From Trujillonella endophytica (lineage in GTDB: Bacteria; Actinomycetota; Actinomycetes; Mycobacteriales; Geodermatophilaceae): a stretch of 64,000 nt of DNA. The notes beneath the pieces are model-generated. The model did not search any database. It had not been told where the DNA came from and worked only from the letters and a program-made list of their open reading frames with translations. The stretch lies in contig NZ_JABGCI010000005.1 in NCBI RefSeq assembly GCF_019799905.1, forward strand, positions 310,001 to 374,000. The letters are read 5' to 3'. Each line of letters starts with the position of its first letter. The first letter of the stretch is position 1. The position numbers and the translations under genes were made by a program. This document shows positions 7,762 to 16,333 of this stretch, in pieces.

Positions 7762-8922
7762 GTGGGCGCACGAGGACCTGTGGACCTCCTGCAGGACGGG
7801 GACCTGGCCGATTTCGCCGCCCGCTTCCGCGACTGGTTGACGGAGTCGGCGGCCGACGTGGCCCCGCTCCTGGACGGGCACAGCGACTACGACGTCCGGG
7901 TGGACAACGCCCGCGCCCTGCGGCGGCTGCTGTGCGAGCACGGTTGGGGCCTCGCCGGCTGGCCGGAGGAGGCCGGCGGGCTGGGCGGATCGATCCTGCA
8001 CCGCTCCGTGGTGACCGAGGAGCTGTTCCGTGCCGGCTGGTCCGGCCCGACCGTCTTCGAGCACCTCGAGATCATCGCGCCCACGCTGGTGCGCTTCGCG
8101 GCACCCGAGTTCGTGGAGGCCGTGGTCCCGTCCTTCCTCGACGGCTCCCGGTCCTGGTCGCAGGGCTTCTCCGAGCCCGAGGCGGGCTCCGACCTCGCGT
8201 CGCTGCGCACCCGTGCGGTGCGCGACGGCGACGACTTCGTGGTCAACGGCGCGAAGATCTGGACCACGTGGTCGAAGTGGGCGCACTGGTGCCTCGCGCT
8301 CGTGCGCACCGGCAGTGCGGAGGAGCGGCACCGCGGGCTCACCATGATCGCGATCGACCTCTCCTCCCCCGGCGTGGAGGTCCGCCCGATCCGGCAGGCC
8401 AACGGCACCGACGAGCTGGCGCAGGTGCACTTCACCGACGTCCGCGTCCCGGCCGCCCAGCTCGTCGGCGAGGTCGGCCGCGGCTGGAACGTCGCCCTGT
8501 ACCTGCTCGCCCGGGAGCGCGGGACGCTGTCCTGGCTGCGCCACTGCGCCTTCCGGCAGTGGCTGACCTCCGGCACGGAGCTGATGGGTGCGGACTCCGA
8601 CCGGCAACTGGGGTCCGTCGTCCTGCAGCTCGCCGGCGTCCGCGCCGCCGCGGCCCGGCTGCTGAGCCGCGCTGCCGACGGCACGGAGCTGGGACCGGAG
8701 GCGGCGTTCAACAAGCTGCTCATGACGCGCACCGAGCAGTCGCTGTACGACCTGCTCCGGGAGGTCGACGGCATGCGCATCGCGCTGCCCGGCGACTCGC
8801 CGGAGGAGGTGCTGCAGCAGCAGGAGTACCTCTTCTCGCGCATCGTCACGATCTACGGAGGCAGCCAGCAGATGCAGCTGATCACCGTGGCCCGGCACAT
8901 CCTGGGGCTGCACGATGGCTGA
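7762..8922 (+). CDS. Acyl-CoA dehydrogenase, alpha-like subunit of a heteromeric enzyme
   Basis: 386 residues from GTG 7762 (GGAGG six bases upstream). It holds the full ACAD fold: WPEEAGGLGG, the flavin/substrate motif FSEPEAGSDLASL (about residue 135), the FAD-binding WTTWSKWAHW region, and C-terminal YGGSQQMQLITVARHILGL. The C-terminal motif reads YGGS instead of YEGT, so the MCAD-type catalytic Glu is missing there, as in the alpha2-beta2 ACADs of steroid side-chain catabolism. The next gene is a second, smaller ACAD overlapping by 8 bases. Together they probably form one heterotetramer acting on a bulky CoA ester. Confidence 0.92.
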   Translation: MGARGPVDLLQDGDLADFAARFRDWLTESAADVAPLLDGHSDYDVRVDNARALRRLLCEHGWGLAGWPEEAGGLGGSILHRSVVTEELFRAGWSGPTVFEHLEIIAPTLVRFAAPEFVEAVVPSFLDGSRSWSQGFSEPEAGSDLASLRTRAVRDGDDFVVNGAKIWTTWSKWAHWCLALVRTGSAEERHRGLTMIAIDLSSPGVEVRPIRQANGTDELAQVHFTDVRVPAAQLVGEVGRGWNVALYLLARERGTLSWLRHCAFRQWLTSGTELMGADSDRQLGSVVLQLAGVRAAAARLLSRAADGTELGPEAAFNKLLMTRTEQSLYDLLREVDGMRIALPGDSPEEVLQQQEYLFSRIVTIYGGSQQMQLITVARHILGLHDG

Positions 8923-9892
8923 CGCCTCGCTGCGCCCGGCCGAGTACGTGGGCTTCCGGGACGCCGCCGCCGCCATCCTGGGCCGCCACTCCGGTGCCGG
9001 CGCGCTGGACGCATTCGGCTTCACCGACGTGTACGCCGACGGAGCCGACGACCTGCGGCCCGCTTACGCGTTCCTCGAGGCCCAGGGGTCGTGCTGCGTC
9101 ACCACGCCGGCCCTCGGTCTGCTGGCGCTGGCCGGCTTCCGGGACGAGCGCCTCCCCGCGGACGGCGGTCCCCCGCTGTTCGGCGTCCCGCTCGGCCGCG
9201 CCTCCCTGGTGGCGGTGCCGGGCATGGGGCCGGGTGACCGCGTCGTCGTGGACCGTCCCGGCACCGGTCTGGTCTCGGTCGAGGACCCGGTGGCCGCGCG
9301 GCGGACGCCGCCCGAGCCGGTGGCCGACGACTACCTGACGGTGCTGGACCTGGACAGCGCCGGCCTGCGCCCCCTCGTCCCGGAGGCCGAGGCGGAGGCG
9401 CTCCGCGAGGGGATCGCCGTCCGCACGCAGCTCGGCGCCGCGGCGGAACTGCTCGGCCTGACCGACCGGCTCCTGGAGGACGCCGCCGGCTACGCCCGGC
9501 AGCGGCAGCAGTTCGGCCGGACGCTGAGCAGCTACCAGGCGATGCAGCACCTGCTCGCGTGGGCCGCGACGGAACGTCACCAGCTCGCGTGCCTGTTCGA
9601 CATCGCCGTGGCGCGCTCCGCCGGTGAGCCGGTCGACCCGCAGCTCGCCCGCGCGGTCAAGGCGATGGCCGGGCGGGTCTTCCACGCCGTCGCGCAGACC
9701 GCGATCCAGGTGACCGGCGCGATCAGCTTCACCTGGGAGTACTCCCTGAACCGCGTGCACCAGCGCGGTCTGGCGCTGGACCAGGTGGCCGGGTCGTCGG
9801 CCGACCTCGTGGCGGCGATCGGCCGGCAGGCGCGGACCGAGCGCGTCGTCCCGGAGCTGTTCACCCTCACCGACGGGGCCGCGGGCGCCTGA
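8915..9892 (+). CDS. Acyl-CoA dehydrogenase, beta-like partner subunit
   Basis: 325 residues from ATG 8915, overlapping the alpha gene by 8 bases. The first two ACAD domains are divergent: no clear flavin-contact GAGSD motif. The C-terminal helical domain is preserved (ARQRQQFGRTLSSYQAMQHLLA and AIQVTGAISFTWEYSLNRVHQRG). This asymmetry is characteristic of the beta partner in alpha2-beta2 acyl-CoA dehydrogenases, which build half of each FAD site. It is followed 52 bases later by a substrate-binding lipoprotein gene and may be co-transcribed with it. Confidence 0.9.
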   Translation: MADASLRPAEYVGFRDAAAAILGRHSGAGALDAFGFTDVYADGADDLRPAYAFLEAQGSCCVTTPALGLLALAGFRDERLPADGGPPLFGVPLGRASLVAVPGMGPGDRVVVDRPGTGLVSVEDPVAARRTPPEPVADDYLTVLDLDSAGLRPLVPEAEAEALREGIAVRTQLGAAAELLGLTDRLLEDAAGYARQRQQFGRTLSSYQAMQHLLAWAATERHQLACLFDIAVARSAGEPVDPQLARAVKAMAGRVFHAVAQTAIQVTGAISFTWEYSLNRVHQRGLALDQVAGSSADLVAAIGRQARTERVVPELFTLTDGAAGA

Positions 9893-9944
9893 CCCCGCTC
9901 CCCCGCTCCGTTCCGGGTACCCAACGTCGAGGAGAGGACGTCGA

Positions 9945-11201
9945 ATGCGTTCGAGGAGTCGTGTGGCCCTGGCGCTGGCGTGCACCGCCGCGCTCGTGCT
10001 GTCCGCGTGCGGCAGTGACGACGAGGACGACGGCGGCGGCGGCGGGGGCGAGGGCGCTGGCGGCGGCGGACCGATCGAGCTGGGCTTCCTGACGTCTCTG
10101 AGCGGCCCGGCGGCCGTGAGCTTCGGCGGGGTCCAGGAAGGCGCGGAGGCGCGCCTGGCCGCCTACGCCGAGGAGGGGCGGGAGTGCTCGGACGCCGACT
10201 TCGAGGTCGTGATGGCCGACGACACGTCCAGCCCGCAGGGTGCCCTCGCGGCTGCGCAGATGCTGGTGCAGCAGGAGGAGGTCTACGCCGTCCTGCCTGT
10301 CAGCGCGAGGTTCTTCGGAGCAGGGGACTTCGCCGGCGCCCAGGCCGACACGCCTTTCGTGGGGGTGAGCATCGACGGTGGGGCGCAGTGGCAGGACGCG
10401 GACTTCCGCAACCTCTTCAGCGCCATCGGCACCATCGACTACGAGAAGGTCGCCACCACCCACGGTGAGTACTTCCAGTCGGTCGGCGGGACCAGGATCG
10501 CGGCCGTGAGCGTCGACTCCCCGTCCTCGGCGGGCGCGGCCGAGGCGGCCGTCGCGGGGGCGGAGAGCCTCGGGCTCGAGCGCGGCTACCTCAACACGAC
10601 CGTGCCGCCCGGCAGCACCGACGTCGGGACCATCGTGCTCGGCATCCAGGAGTCGGGTGCGGACGTGCTGTTCCTGCCGGTCAACCCGGACACGGGTTTC
10701 GCCATCGTCGCCGGCCTGAAGCAGGCCGGCGTGGAGATGAAGTCGATCGTGCTGGTCAGCGGGTACGGCGCGGACCTGCTGGCGTCCGGGCCGGCGGTCC
10801 AGGCGGCGCAGGGAGTCAGCTTCCAGAACGTCTGGGCGCCGACGGAGCTGGACACGGAGGCGACGCAGTTCCAGTCGGAGGCCCTCCGTGAGTTCGCGGG
10901 CTCGGAGTCGGGGATCCCGTCGTTCTCCCAGGGGATGGCCTGGCTGGCCACCGACCTGTTCCTCCACGGTCTGGAGTTGGCCGGCTGCGACGCCTCGCAG
11001 CAGGAGTACATGGACACGCTCCGTGAGGACGACACCTTCGACGGCGGCGGCCTGCTCGGCGCGGCGATCGACTTCGCGCAGGTCGGGGACATCGCCAGCG
11101 GCAACGGTCCCGGCAACTGCTTCTACGTCGTGACCCTGGAGGGCGAGAACTTCGTCCCCGAGCCGGACGGCTCCCCGGTCTGCGGCGAACTCGTCGAGTA
11201 G
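9945..11201 (+). CDS. Branched-chain-amino-acid-type ABC substrate-binding lipoprotein (LivK-like)
   Basis: 418 residues. The signal peptide ends in the lipobox LVLSAC-G, then a Gly/Asp-rich linker (about residues 25-44), then a periplasmic-binding fold of the LivJ/LivK type (IELGFLTSLSGPAA, FEVVMADDTSSPQGALAAAQMLVQQ). ATG 9945 has GAGGAGAGG upstream. It is clearly paralogous to the protein at 24941-26197. No permease or ATPase gene lies in the window, so it is an orphan binding protein; the catabolic context suggests it captures the cluster's substrate rather than an amino acid. Confidence 0.92.
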   Translation: MRSRSRVALALACTAALVLSACGSDDEDDGGGGGGEGAGGGGPIELGFLTSLSGPAAVSFGGVQEGAEARLAAYAEEGRECSDADFEVVMADDTSSPQGALAAAQMLVQQEEVYAVLPVSARFFGAGDFAGAQADTPFVGVSIDGGAQWQDADFRNLFSAIGTIDYEKVATTHGEYFQSVGGTRIAAVSVDSPSSAGAAEAAVAGAESLGLERGYLNTTVPPGSTDVGTIVLGIQESGADVLFLPVNPDTGFAIVAGLKQAGVEMKSIVLVSGYGADLLASGPAVQAAQGVSFQNVWAPTELDTEATQFQSEALREFAGSESGIPSFSQGMAWLATDLFLHGLELAGCDASQQEYMDTLREDDTFDGGGLLGAAIDFAQVGDIASGNGPGNCFYVVTLEGENFVPEPDGSPVCGELVE

Positions 11202-11235
11202 CCCCACGGCGCCGACCGGCGAACAGCATCGCCGG

Positions 11236-11268
11236 GGGCCGCCTCACCGTCGAGCGGCGGGGCGGCCC
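11236..11268 (+). terminator. Candidate GC hairpin terminator after the binding-protein gene
   Basis: GGGCCGCC (11236-11243) pairs with GGCGGCCC (11261-11268) around a 17-base loop, 35 bases after the lipoprotein stop. No T-tract is present, which is usual for this GC content. Terminator function is inferred from position. Confidence 0.4.
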
Positions 11269-11418
11269 GGCTGCGCCGGACCCTCACCCCTCGAGGGGAG
11301 GCCGCCGGCTCACGGCCGGGGCGCAGCGACCCCCTCCCCTATGCTGACCGGCGATCACGAGGGGTCGCAGAGCCGGTGCGGCCGCGCCCGGCGCGTGCTG
11401 CAAGGGAAGGTGTCGTCG

Positions 11419-12066
11419 ATGGAGTCCGAGCCCCGCTCCGCCAAGGGCCGGCGCACGCGAGCACGCCTCATCCAGGCCGGTAAGCGGGTGTTCGAGCGCG
11501 ACGGGTTCCTCCAGGCCCGCATCTCGGACATCGCCGCCGAGGCCGAGGTCAGCCACGGGTCCTTCTACCACTACTTCGACTCCAAGGAGTCGCTGTTCCG
11601 GGAGATCGCCGCCGAGGTCGAGGTCCGGCTGCTGGCCGTGGACGACGCCGCCTCCTCCGAGGAGCAGGCCACCGGGCCCATCGACCGGATCCGCGGCGCC
11701 AACCGCTCCTACCTCACGGCCTACCAGGACGAGGCCGCGATCATGCGGGTCATCGAGGAGGTCAGCCGCTACGACGAGGACGTCCGCCGGGTCCGCACCG
11801 AGCGCGACGACCAGCTGGCGGCCCGCCTGGAGGCCGCGATCGCCCGCCTGCAGTCCGAGGGGCTGGCCGACCCGCGGATCGACACGCGGTACGCGGCACA
11901 GGCCCTGGGCGGCATGGTCGCCCGCTTCGCCGAGACGCTCTTCTTCGGTCGGCGTGACCTCGACCTGGACACGGCGGTCGAGCAGCTGACCCTGCTGTGG
12001 GCCAACTCCCTGGGCCTCAAGGAGAACCGCCCGCGCAAGGTACGCAAGGCCGCGGGCGCGGCCTGA
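11419..12066 (+). CDS. TetR family transcriptional regulator
   Basis: 215 residues from ATG 11419, preceded by AAGGGAAGG. The HTH is textbook (RLIQAGKRVFERDGF, ARISDIAAEAEVSHGSFYHYFDSKESLF, residues about 14-62). The C-terminal half is a TetR_C-type helical ligand domain with a basic tail (RKVRKA). It sits in the middle of the catabolic cluster and directly before regulon site C, so it is my first candidate for the protein that binds the TGACGTCGAnnTCGA elements, with an acyl-CoA as plausible ligand. That assignment is inference only. Confidence 0.92.
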   Translation: MESEPRSAKGRRTRARLIQAGKRVFERDGFLQARISDIAAEAEVSHGSFYHYFDSKESLFREIAAEVEVRLLAVDDAASSEEQATGPIDRIRGANRSYLTAYQDEAAIMRVIEEVSRYDEDVRRVRTERDDQLAARLEAAIARLQSEGLADPRIDTRYAAQALGGMVARFAETLFFGRRDLDLDTAVEQLTLLWANSLGLKENRPRKVRKAAGAA

Positions 12067-12075
12067 AGGACGTCG

Positions 12076-12136
12076 CGCGCGGCCCCTCTGCAGGGGCGCG
12101 CGGCGAGCCCGCGAGGGGTGGGGGCGGAGGGGTCCG
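12076..12136 (+). repeat. Dispersed intergenic repeat, copy 1
   Basis: About 60 bases of GC-rich sequence (GGCCCCTCTGCAGGGGC hairpin, then GCGAGCCCGCGAG and a G-run) that recurs with clear similarity at 53243-53301. It lies just after the TetR stop codon and may fold as a terminator. Two copies in 64 kb suggest a repetitive extragenic element. Confidence 0.55.
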
Positions 12137-12141
12137 TCGGC

Positions 12142-12156
12142 TAAAGTCGACGTCGA
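12142..12156 (+). promoter_or_regulatory. Regulon element site C, TAAAGTCGACGTCGA
   Basis: Third related element, 28 bases upstream of the enoyl-CoA hydratase start. The core GTCGACGTCGAC is a perfect 12-bp palindrome; the left TGAC of the consensus is TAAA here. The CTAAAGT stretch may also serve as the -10 region. Confidence 0.55.
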
Positions 12157-12183
12157 CCAACATTTCGAGCCCCTGGAGCCCCC

Positions 12184-12963
12184 GTGACGTCGAGCGACAC
12201 CGTGCTGATCCAGGCACCCGGCGAGGACGGCGTCGCGGTCGTCACGCTGAACCGCCCGGCCGCCCTCAACGCCGCCGACGAGGAGCTGCACCGCGCCGTC
12301 ACCGAGGTGTGGGCCCAGCTGGCCGAGCAGCCGGGGCTGCGCGCCGTGGTCCTCACCGGGGCGGGCACCGCGTTCTCCGCCGGCGGTGACCTCGCGTTCC
12401 TGCAGCGCCTGTCCGACGACGGGATGCTGCGCAAGCGGGTCATCGCCGAGGGCGGCGACCTCGTCCGCGCGATGGTCTCCTTCCCGCACCCCGTGGTCGC
12501 CGCGGTGAACGGCCCCGCGGTCGGGCTCGGCTGCAGCCTGGCCTCGCTGGCCGACCTGGTCGTCATGGCCGAGGACGCCTACTTCGCCGACCCGCACGTC
12601 GCCCTCGGCCTGGTGGCCGGTGACGGCGGCATCCTGACGTGGCCGCTCAACATGGGCCTCCAGCGGACCAAGGAGTGGCTGCTGCTCGGCGGCCGGATGA
12701 GCGCCCAGCAGGCTCTGGACCACGGCCTGGCCAACCGCGTCGTCCCCCAGGACGAGGTGGTCCCGCAGGCGCGGAAGCTCGCCGCCAGGCTGGCGGGCCT
12801 GCCGCCGCAGTCACTGCGCGAGACCCGTCGGGCGCTGAACCAGCCGCTGGTGGCACGGATCGAGGCCGCCCTCGACGACGTGCTCGCGGCGGAGACCGCG
12901 TCCTTCGACGAGCCGGCCTTCCAGCAGAACCTGGCGGCGATGCGGGCGCGGTCCCGTGGCTGA
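12184..12963 (+). CDS. Enoyl-CoA hydratase/isomerase (crotonase family)
   Basis: 259 residues from GTG 12184 (TGGAG upstream). Crotonase motifs are present: VVTLNRPAALNA, the oxyanion-hole segment GAGTAFSAGGDL, and NGPAVGLGCSLASLADLVVMAE. At the position of the first hydratase Glu the segment reads GLGCSL, without an acid, and the second acidic residue region reads DPHVALGLVAGDGG. Activity could therefore be isomerase, hydratase or another crotonase reaction. It starts a two-gene operon with the overlapping SnoaL-like gene and is preceded by regulon site C. Confidence 0.92.
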   Translation: MTSSDTVLIQAPGEDGVAVVTLNRPAALNAADEELHRAVTEVWAQLAEQPGLRAVVLTGAGTAFSAGGDLAFLQRLSDDGMLRKRVIAEGGDLVRAMVSFPHPVVAAVNGPAVGLGCSLASLADLVVMAEDAYFADPHVALGLVAGDGGILTWPLNMGLQRTKEWLLLGGRMSAQQALDHGLANRVVPQDEVVPQARKLAARLAGLPPQSLRETRRALNQPLVARIEAALDDVLAAETASFDEPAFQQNLAAMRARSRG

Positions 12964-13378
12964 CGGCGGTCGGCTGAGCGCCGAGGACCGGCAGGAGATC
13001 GAGGACCTGCTGTCGGCCTACGTGCTGACGCTGGACGTCGACGACGTCGACGCCGCCCTCGCCCTGTTCGCCGAGGGTGCCGAGTTCCGCACCTACGGTC
13101 GCGTGTTCACCGGCGAGAAGCTACGGCGGATGTTCGAGACCGCCCCGAAGGGACAGCACCTCACCGGGCGCAGCCTGGTCACGCCGTCGGCCGTCGGCGC
13201 GACGGCGCGCTCGCAGCTGGTGTTCCTGCCCGCGGACGGCGCCGAGCGCCGGCTGACCATCTACGACGACGAGGTCGCCCGGGTCGACGGCCGTTGGCTG
13301 TTCCGCAGCCGCACGGTGCGCTTCATGGACCACCAGGGGCGGCTGCAGGAGCGCCCGCCGGAGGCACTGGGCGGCTGA
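12956..13378 (+). CDS. SnoaL/NTF2-like protein
   Basis: 140 residues from GTG 12956, overlapping the enoyl-CoA hydratase stop by 8 bases. The cone-shaped NTF2 fold is recognisable from the N-terminal helix (DRQEIEDLLSAYVLTLDVDDVDAALALFAEGAEFRTYG) and the C-terminal strands (DEVARVDGRWLFRSRTVRFMD). Members range from ketosteroid isomerase and scytalone dehydratase to non-catalytic proteins. Three such proteins occur in the cluster. The role here is probably isomerisation or hydration of a CoA intermediate. Only 2 bases separate it from the convergent acyl-CoA synthetase gene. Confidence 0.85.
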   Translation: MADGGRLSAEDRQEIEDLLSAYVLTLDVDDVDAALALFAEGAEFRTYGRVFTGEKLRRMFETAPKGQHLTGRSLVTPSAVGATARSQLVFLPADGAERRLTIYDDEVARVDGRWLFRSRTVRFMDHQGRLQERPPEALGG

Positions 13379-13380
13379 GC

Positions 13381-14934
13381 TCAGCGCAGCCGGGCGGCGA
13401 GGTGCATGCGGCGCCCGGTGGTGCCGTCGGCCAGCATCCGCCGCTGCACCTTGCCGCTCTCGGTCCGGGGCAGCGGCCCGTCCCAGACCACGACCTGCTC
13501 GGGCAGCTTCCACTTGGCCAGGCCGGCGTCCAGCAGCCACCCGGTGACGCCCTCGAAGGTCACCGCGTCCGGATCGCGGGCGACGACGGCGAGGGCCAGC
13601 CGCTCCCCCGTCTCGTCGTCGGGCACGCCGAACGCGGCGACCTCCTCGGCGCCGGGCAGGCGGCGGGCGACGTCGTCGATCTCGGTCAGGGAGATCTTCA
13701 GACCCTTCCGGGAGACGATCTCCTTCAGCCGGCCGGTGACGGTCAGCCGGCCGTCCTCGAAGCGCCCGAGGTCGCCGGTGCGGTACCAGCCGCCGGCGGT
13801 GAAGGCCTCGGCGTTGTCGCCCTCGTCGAGGTAGCCGAGCATCCGCATCGGCCCGCGCAGCAGCAGCTCACCGGGCTGCTCGCCGAGGATGCGCACCTCG
13901 GTGCCCCGCGCGCAGGCGCCGTCGTCGGCGATGCGTCCCTCGCCCTCGTCGGAGGGCAGCGTGCCGGTCGAGACCGGGACCTCGGACGACCCGTAGGCGC
14001 GCACCGGCCGGATGCCGTACCGGTCGACGGCGAGTTCGAGGACGTCCCGCGGGATCATCGCGCCGCCCAGCGCCATCGTCCGCAGCGGCAGCTCCTGGAG
14101 GCCCTCCGCCTCGGCCTGCTTGAACAGCTCCTCGATGATCACCGGCGCGCCGCCCAGGACGGTGACCCCCTCCGCGCGCACGCGGGCGAGCGACGCGGGG
14201 GCGTCGAAGCGGTCCTCCAGGAGCAGGCCGGCGCCGCGGTCGGTGGTGAGGTGGGTCTGCACCAGCCCGGTGATGCTCGCCAGCGGGGTGGAGAGGAACG
14301 CGGTGTCGCGCTCGGTCAGCTCCACGATGTCGGCCAGGTTGCGCGCGCCGGCGCGGAGGGTGTCGAGGCTGTGGACGACGCCCTTGGGCCGGCTCGTCGT
14401 CCCCGAGGTGAACACGATCGCGGCCGGGAGCGCCGGGTCGCGCTCCTCCCAGCCGGTCGACGGGGTCGTGCACTCCAGGATGTGCTCGAAGGAGATGGTC
14501 GGGACGTCGAGCTCGCCGACGCCGAGCCGCTGTGCCGAGTCGGGGGTGGCCACCACCAGTTCCGCTCCGGTCGCCTCCACGGCGTTGACGACGTCGGCCC
14601 GGCCCGACCGCCGGTCGACCATCACGGCGATCCCGCCGCAGCGCAGGACCGCGTGGTAGACGGCGACGGCAGGGGCGCTCAGCGGAGCGATGACGAGGAC
14701 CGCCGTCCCGGGCCCGCAGCCGTGCCCCCGCAGGCAGCCGACCGCCCGCTCGACCACCGCGACGAGTTCCGCGTAGGTCCACGTGGTCGTCCCGTCGCCC
14801 ACCGCCACCCGCTGCGGATCGCGGGACGCGGCGGCCTCGAGGCCGTCGCGCAGCCCCTGCCCGCCCCAGAGACCCTCGTCGACGTAGCGCTGCCGCACCT
14901 CGGCGGGGATCGGCTCGACTCCGGCGATCTGCAC
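13381..14934 (-). CDS. Acyl-CoA synthetase / AMP-dependent ligase
   Basis: 517 residues of the ANL superfamily. Core motifs: the P-loop-like VFTSGTTSRPKGVVHS, AYGSSE, WYRTGDLG and the C-terminal catalytic Lys in PRTESGKVQRRM. It would activate a free carboxylic acid to its CoA ester and is a likely entry enzyme of the pathway. I chose GTG 14934 because GAGAGGGAG lies at good spacing; ATG 14952 adds six residues but has no ribosome site. It is downstream of the CoA-transferase gene, separated by a short tandem repeat. Confidence 0.92.
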   Translation of the reverse strand: MQIAGVEPIPAEVRQRYVDEGLWGGQGLRDGLEAAASRDPQRVAVGDGTTTWTYAELVAVVERAVGCLRGHGCGPGTAVLVIAPLSAPAVAVYHAVLRCGGIAVMVDRRSGRADVVNAVEATGAELVVATPDSAQRLGVGELDVPTISFEHILECTTPSTGWEERDPALPAAIVFTSGTTSRPKGVVHSLDTLRAGARNLADIVELTERDTAFLSTPLASITGLVQTHLTTDRGAGLLLEDRFDAPASLARVRAEGVTVLGGAPVIIEELFKQAEAEGLQELPLRTMALGGAMIPRDVLELAVDRYGIRPVRAYGSSEVPVSTGTLPSDEGEGRIADDGACARGTEVRILGEQPGELLLRGPMRMLGYLDEGDNAEAFTAGGWYRTGDLGRFEDGRLTVTGRLKEIVSRKGLKISLTEIDDVARRLPGAEEVAAFGVPDDETGERLALAVVARDPDAVTFEGVTGWLLDAGLAKWKLPEQVVVWDGPLPRTESGKVQRRMLADGTTGRRMHLAARLR

Positions 14935-14958
14935 GGCGCTCCCTCTCGTCATCGGGTT

Positions 14959-15019
14959 CTCAGGACGTCGTGTGCTCAGGACGTCGTGTGCTCAGGACGT
15001 CGTGTGCTCAGGACGTCGT
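14959..15019 (+). repeat. 16-bp tandem repeat CTCAGGACGTCGTGTG
   Basis: Three perfect copies (14959-14974, 14975-14990, 14991-15006) and a partial fourth (15007-15019) in the gap between the CoA-transferase and acyl-CoA synthetase genes. The partial copy contains the CoA-transferase stop codon, so the array probably expanded from that gene's 3' end. Too short and spacer-less to be a CRISPR array. A slippage hotspot is likely. Confidence 0.9.
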
Positions 15020-16231
15020 CGGCGTGGGGTCCCCGACGCCGCCGGCCAGGGCCGCCACGTCGTCGGCCGGCAGATCGAGCTCGGTGAGGATCTCCCGGGT
15101 GTGCTCCCCCACCGCGGGCACGGGCCGCAGCGGCGTCGTCCACGCGTCGCTGGTCCACGGCGGCAGCAGGGAGGCGACCGGCCCCACCGGGCTGCCGACC
15201 TCCCGCCACCGGTTCCGGGCGGTCAGCTGCGGGTGCTCGACCACGTCGAGCACCTCGTTGTAGACGGCGTTGCCGATGCCGGCCGCATCTGCCCGGCGCA
15301 GCACCTCGGCCAGGTCCACCTCGCGCGCCCAGTCCGCGATCGCCGCGTCGATCCGCTCCCGCTGCTCGCAGCGCTGCGCGTTCGAGGCCAGCGTGGGATC
15401 GGCGGCCAGGTCCGGCCGCTCGATGATCTGCACGGCCAGTCGCTGCCACTCCGCGTCGTTCGTCGTGCCGAGCATCGCGACCCGGCCGTCCCGGGTCCGG
15501 TAGGCCCCGTACGGGGCGACCACCGGGGAGCTCATCCCGATCGGTGGTCGCTCCTGACCGGAGTAGCGGGCGTGCAGCAGCGCGAACCCGAGGAAGTCGG
15601 TCACCGTGTCGAACATGCTCACCTCGATCGCCGCGCCGCGCCCGGTGGCCCCGCGGCGGACCAGCGCGGCGAGGATGGCGACGGCCGCCTCCAGGCCGCT
15701 GCCGACGTCGGCCACCGGCGGACCCGGCTTCGCCGGGCGGCCCGGCTCGCCGGTGGTGGCGCACCCACCCGCCTCGGCCTGGACGAGCAGGTCGTAGGCG
15801 CGCCGGTGGTCCAGCGGACCCCCCGTGCCGTAGCCGGACAGGTCCAGGGCGATCAAGCTCGGGCGGCCGGCCACCAGGCTCGCGGCATCGAGGCCGAGCC
15901 GTCGGGCCGCGCCCGGCGCGAGGTTCTGGACGACGACGTCCGCGCGGTCGAGCAGCCGGTCCAGGGCCGCCCGCGCGACCGGCTCCTTCACGTCGAGGCC
16001 GAGGGACTCCTTGTTCCGGTTCAGCCACACGAAGTGCGTGCCCAGGCCGGCGGCCACGTCGTCGTAGCCGCGGGCGAAGTCGCCGCTGCCCGGCCGCTCC
16101 ACCTTGATGACGCGGGCGCCCAGGTCACCGAGCAGCCGCGTGCAGTACGGCGCCGACACCGCCTGCTCGAAGGAGACGACGGTGATGCCGGTGAGTGGGG
16201 CCGGCTGCTCGCTCGCGGACCCGTCCGGCAT
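15008..16231 (-). CDS. Class III CoA-transferase (CaiB/BaiF family)
   Basis: 407 residues from ATG 16231 with GAGGGGAG upstream. The N-terminus LTGITVVSFEQAVSAPYCTRLLGDLGARVIKVE is diagnostic. The catalytic Asp is the D in RRAYDLLVQAEAG. It transfers CoA between acyl-CoA and a free acid and may recycle CoA to incoming substrate, in parallel with the ligase downstream. The C-terminus (GDPTPTTS) is partly encoded by the tandem repeat. The gene is divergent from the enoyl-CoA hydratase at 16334, with regulon site D in the gap. Confidence 0.93.
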   Translation of the reverse strand: MPDGSASEQPAPLTGITVVSFEQAVSAPYCTRLLGDLGARVIKVERPGSGDFARGYDDVAAGLGTHFVWLNRNKESLGLDVKEPVARAALDRLLDRADVVVQNLAPGAARRLGLDAASLVAGRPSLIALDLSGYGTGGPLDHRRAYDLLVQAEAGGCATTGEPGRPAKPGPPVADVGSGLEAAVAILAALVRRGATGRGAAIEVSMFDTVTDFLGFALLHARYSGQERPPIGMSSPVVAPYGAYRTRDGRVAMLGTTNDAEWQRLAVQIIERPDLAADPTLASNAQRCEQRERIDAAIADWAREVDLAEVLRRADAAGIGNAVYNEVLDVVEHPQLTARNRWREVGSPVGPVASLLPPWTSDAWTTPLRPVPAVGEHTREILTELDLPADDVAALAGGVGDPTPTTS

Positions 16232-16276
16232 GGAGCTCCCCTCGTCGTTGACCCTGCTGATCGGCGAACTCTAACC

Positions 16277-16291
16277 TGACGTCGATGTCGA
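16277..16291 (+). promoter_or_regulatory. Regulon element site D, TGACGTCGATGTCGA
   Basis: Closest match to the consensus TGACGTCGAnnTCGA. It also forms a perfect inverted repeat GACGTCGA-TG-TCGACGTC (16278-16295). It lies between the divergent CoA-transferase and enoyl-CoA hydratase genes, just after CTCTAACC, so one operator could control both directions. Confidence 0.65.
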
Positions 16292-16333
16292 CGTCGCCCC
16301 CCGTCGCCGTCGACCGGACGAGAGGACGCAGCC

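Noticed and set aside
14959..15019. Short direct repeats suggesting a CRISPR array
   Set aside because: Units are 16 bp with no spacers and no cas genes are nearby; it is a simple tandem repeat.
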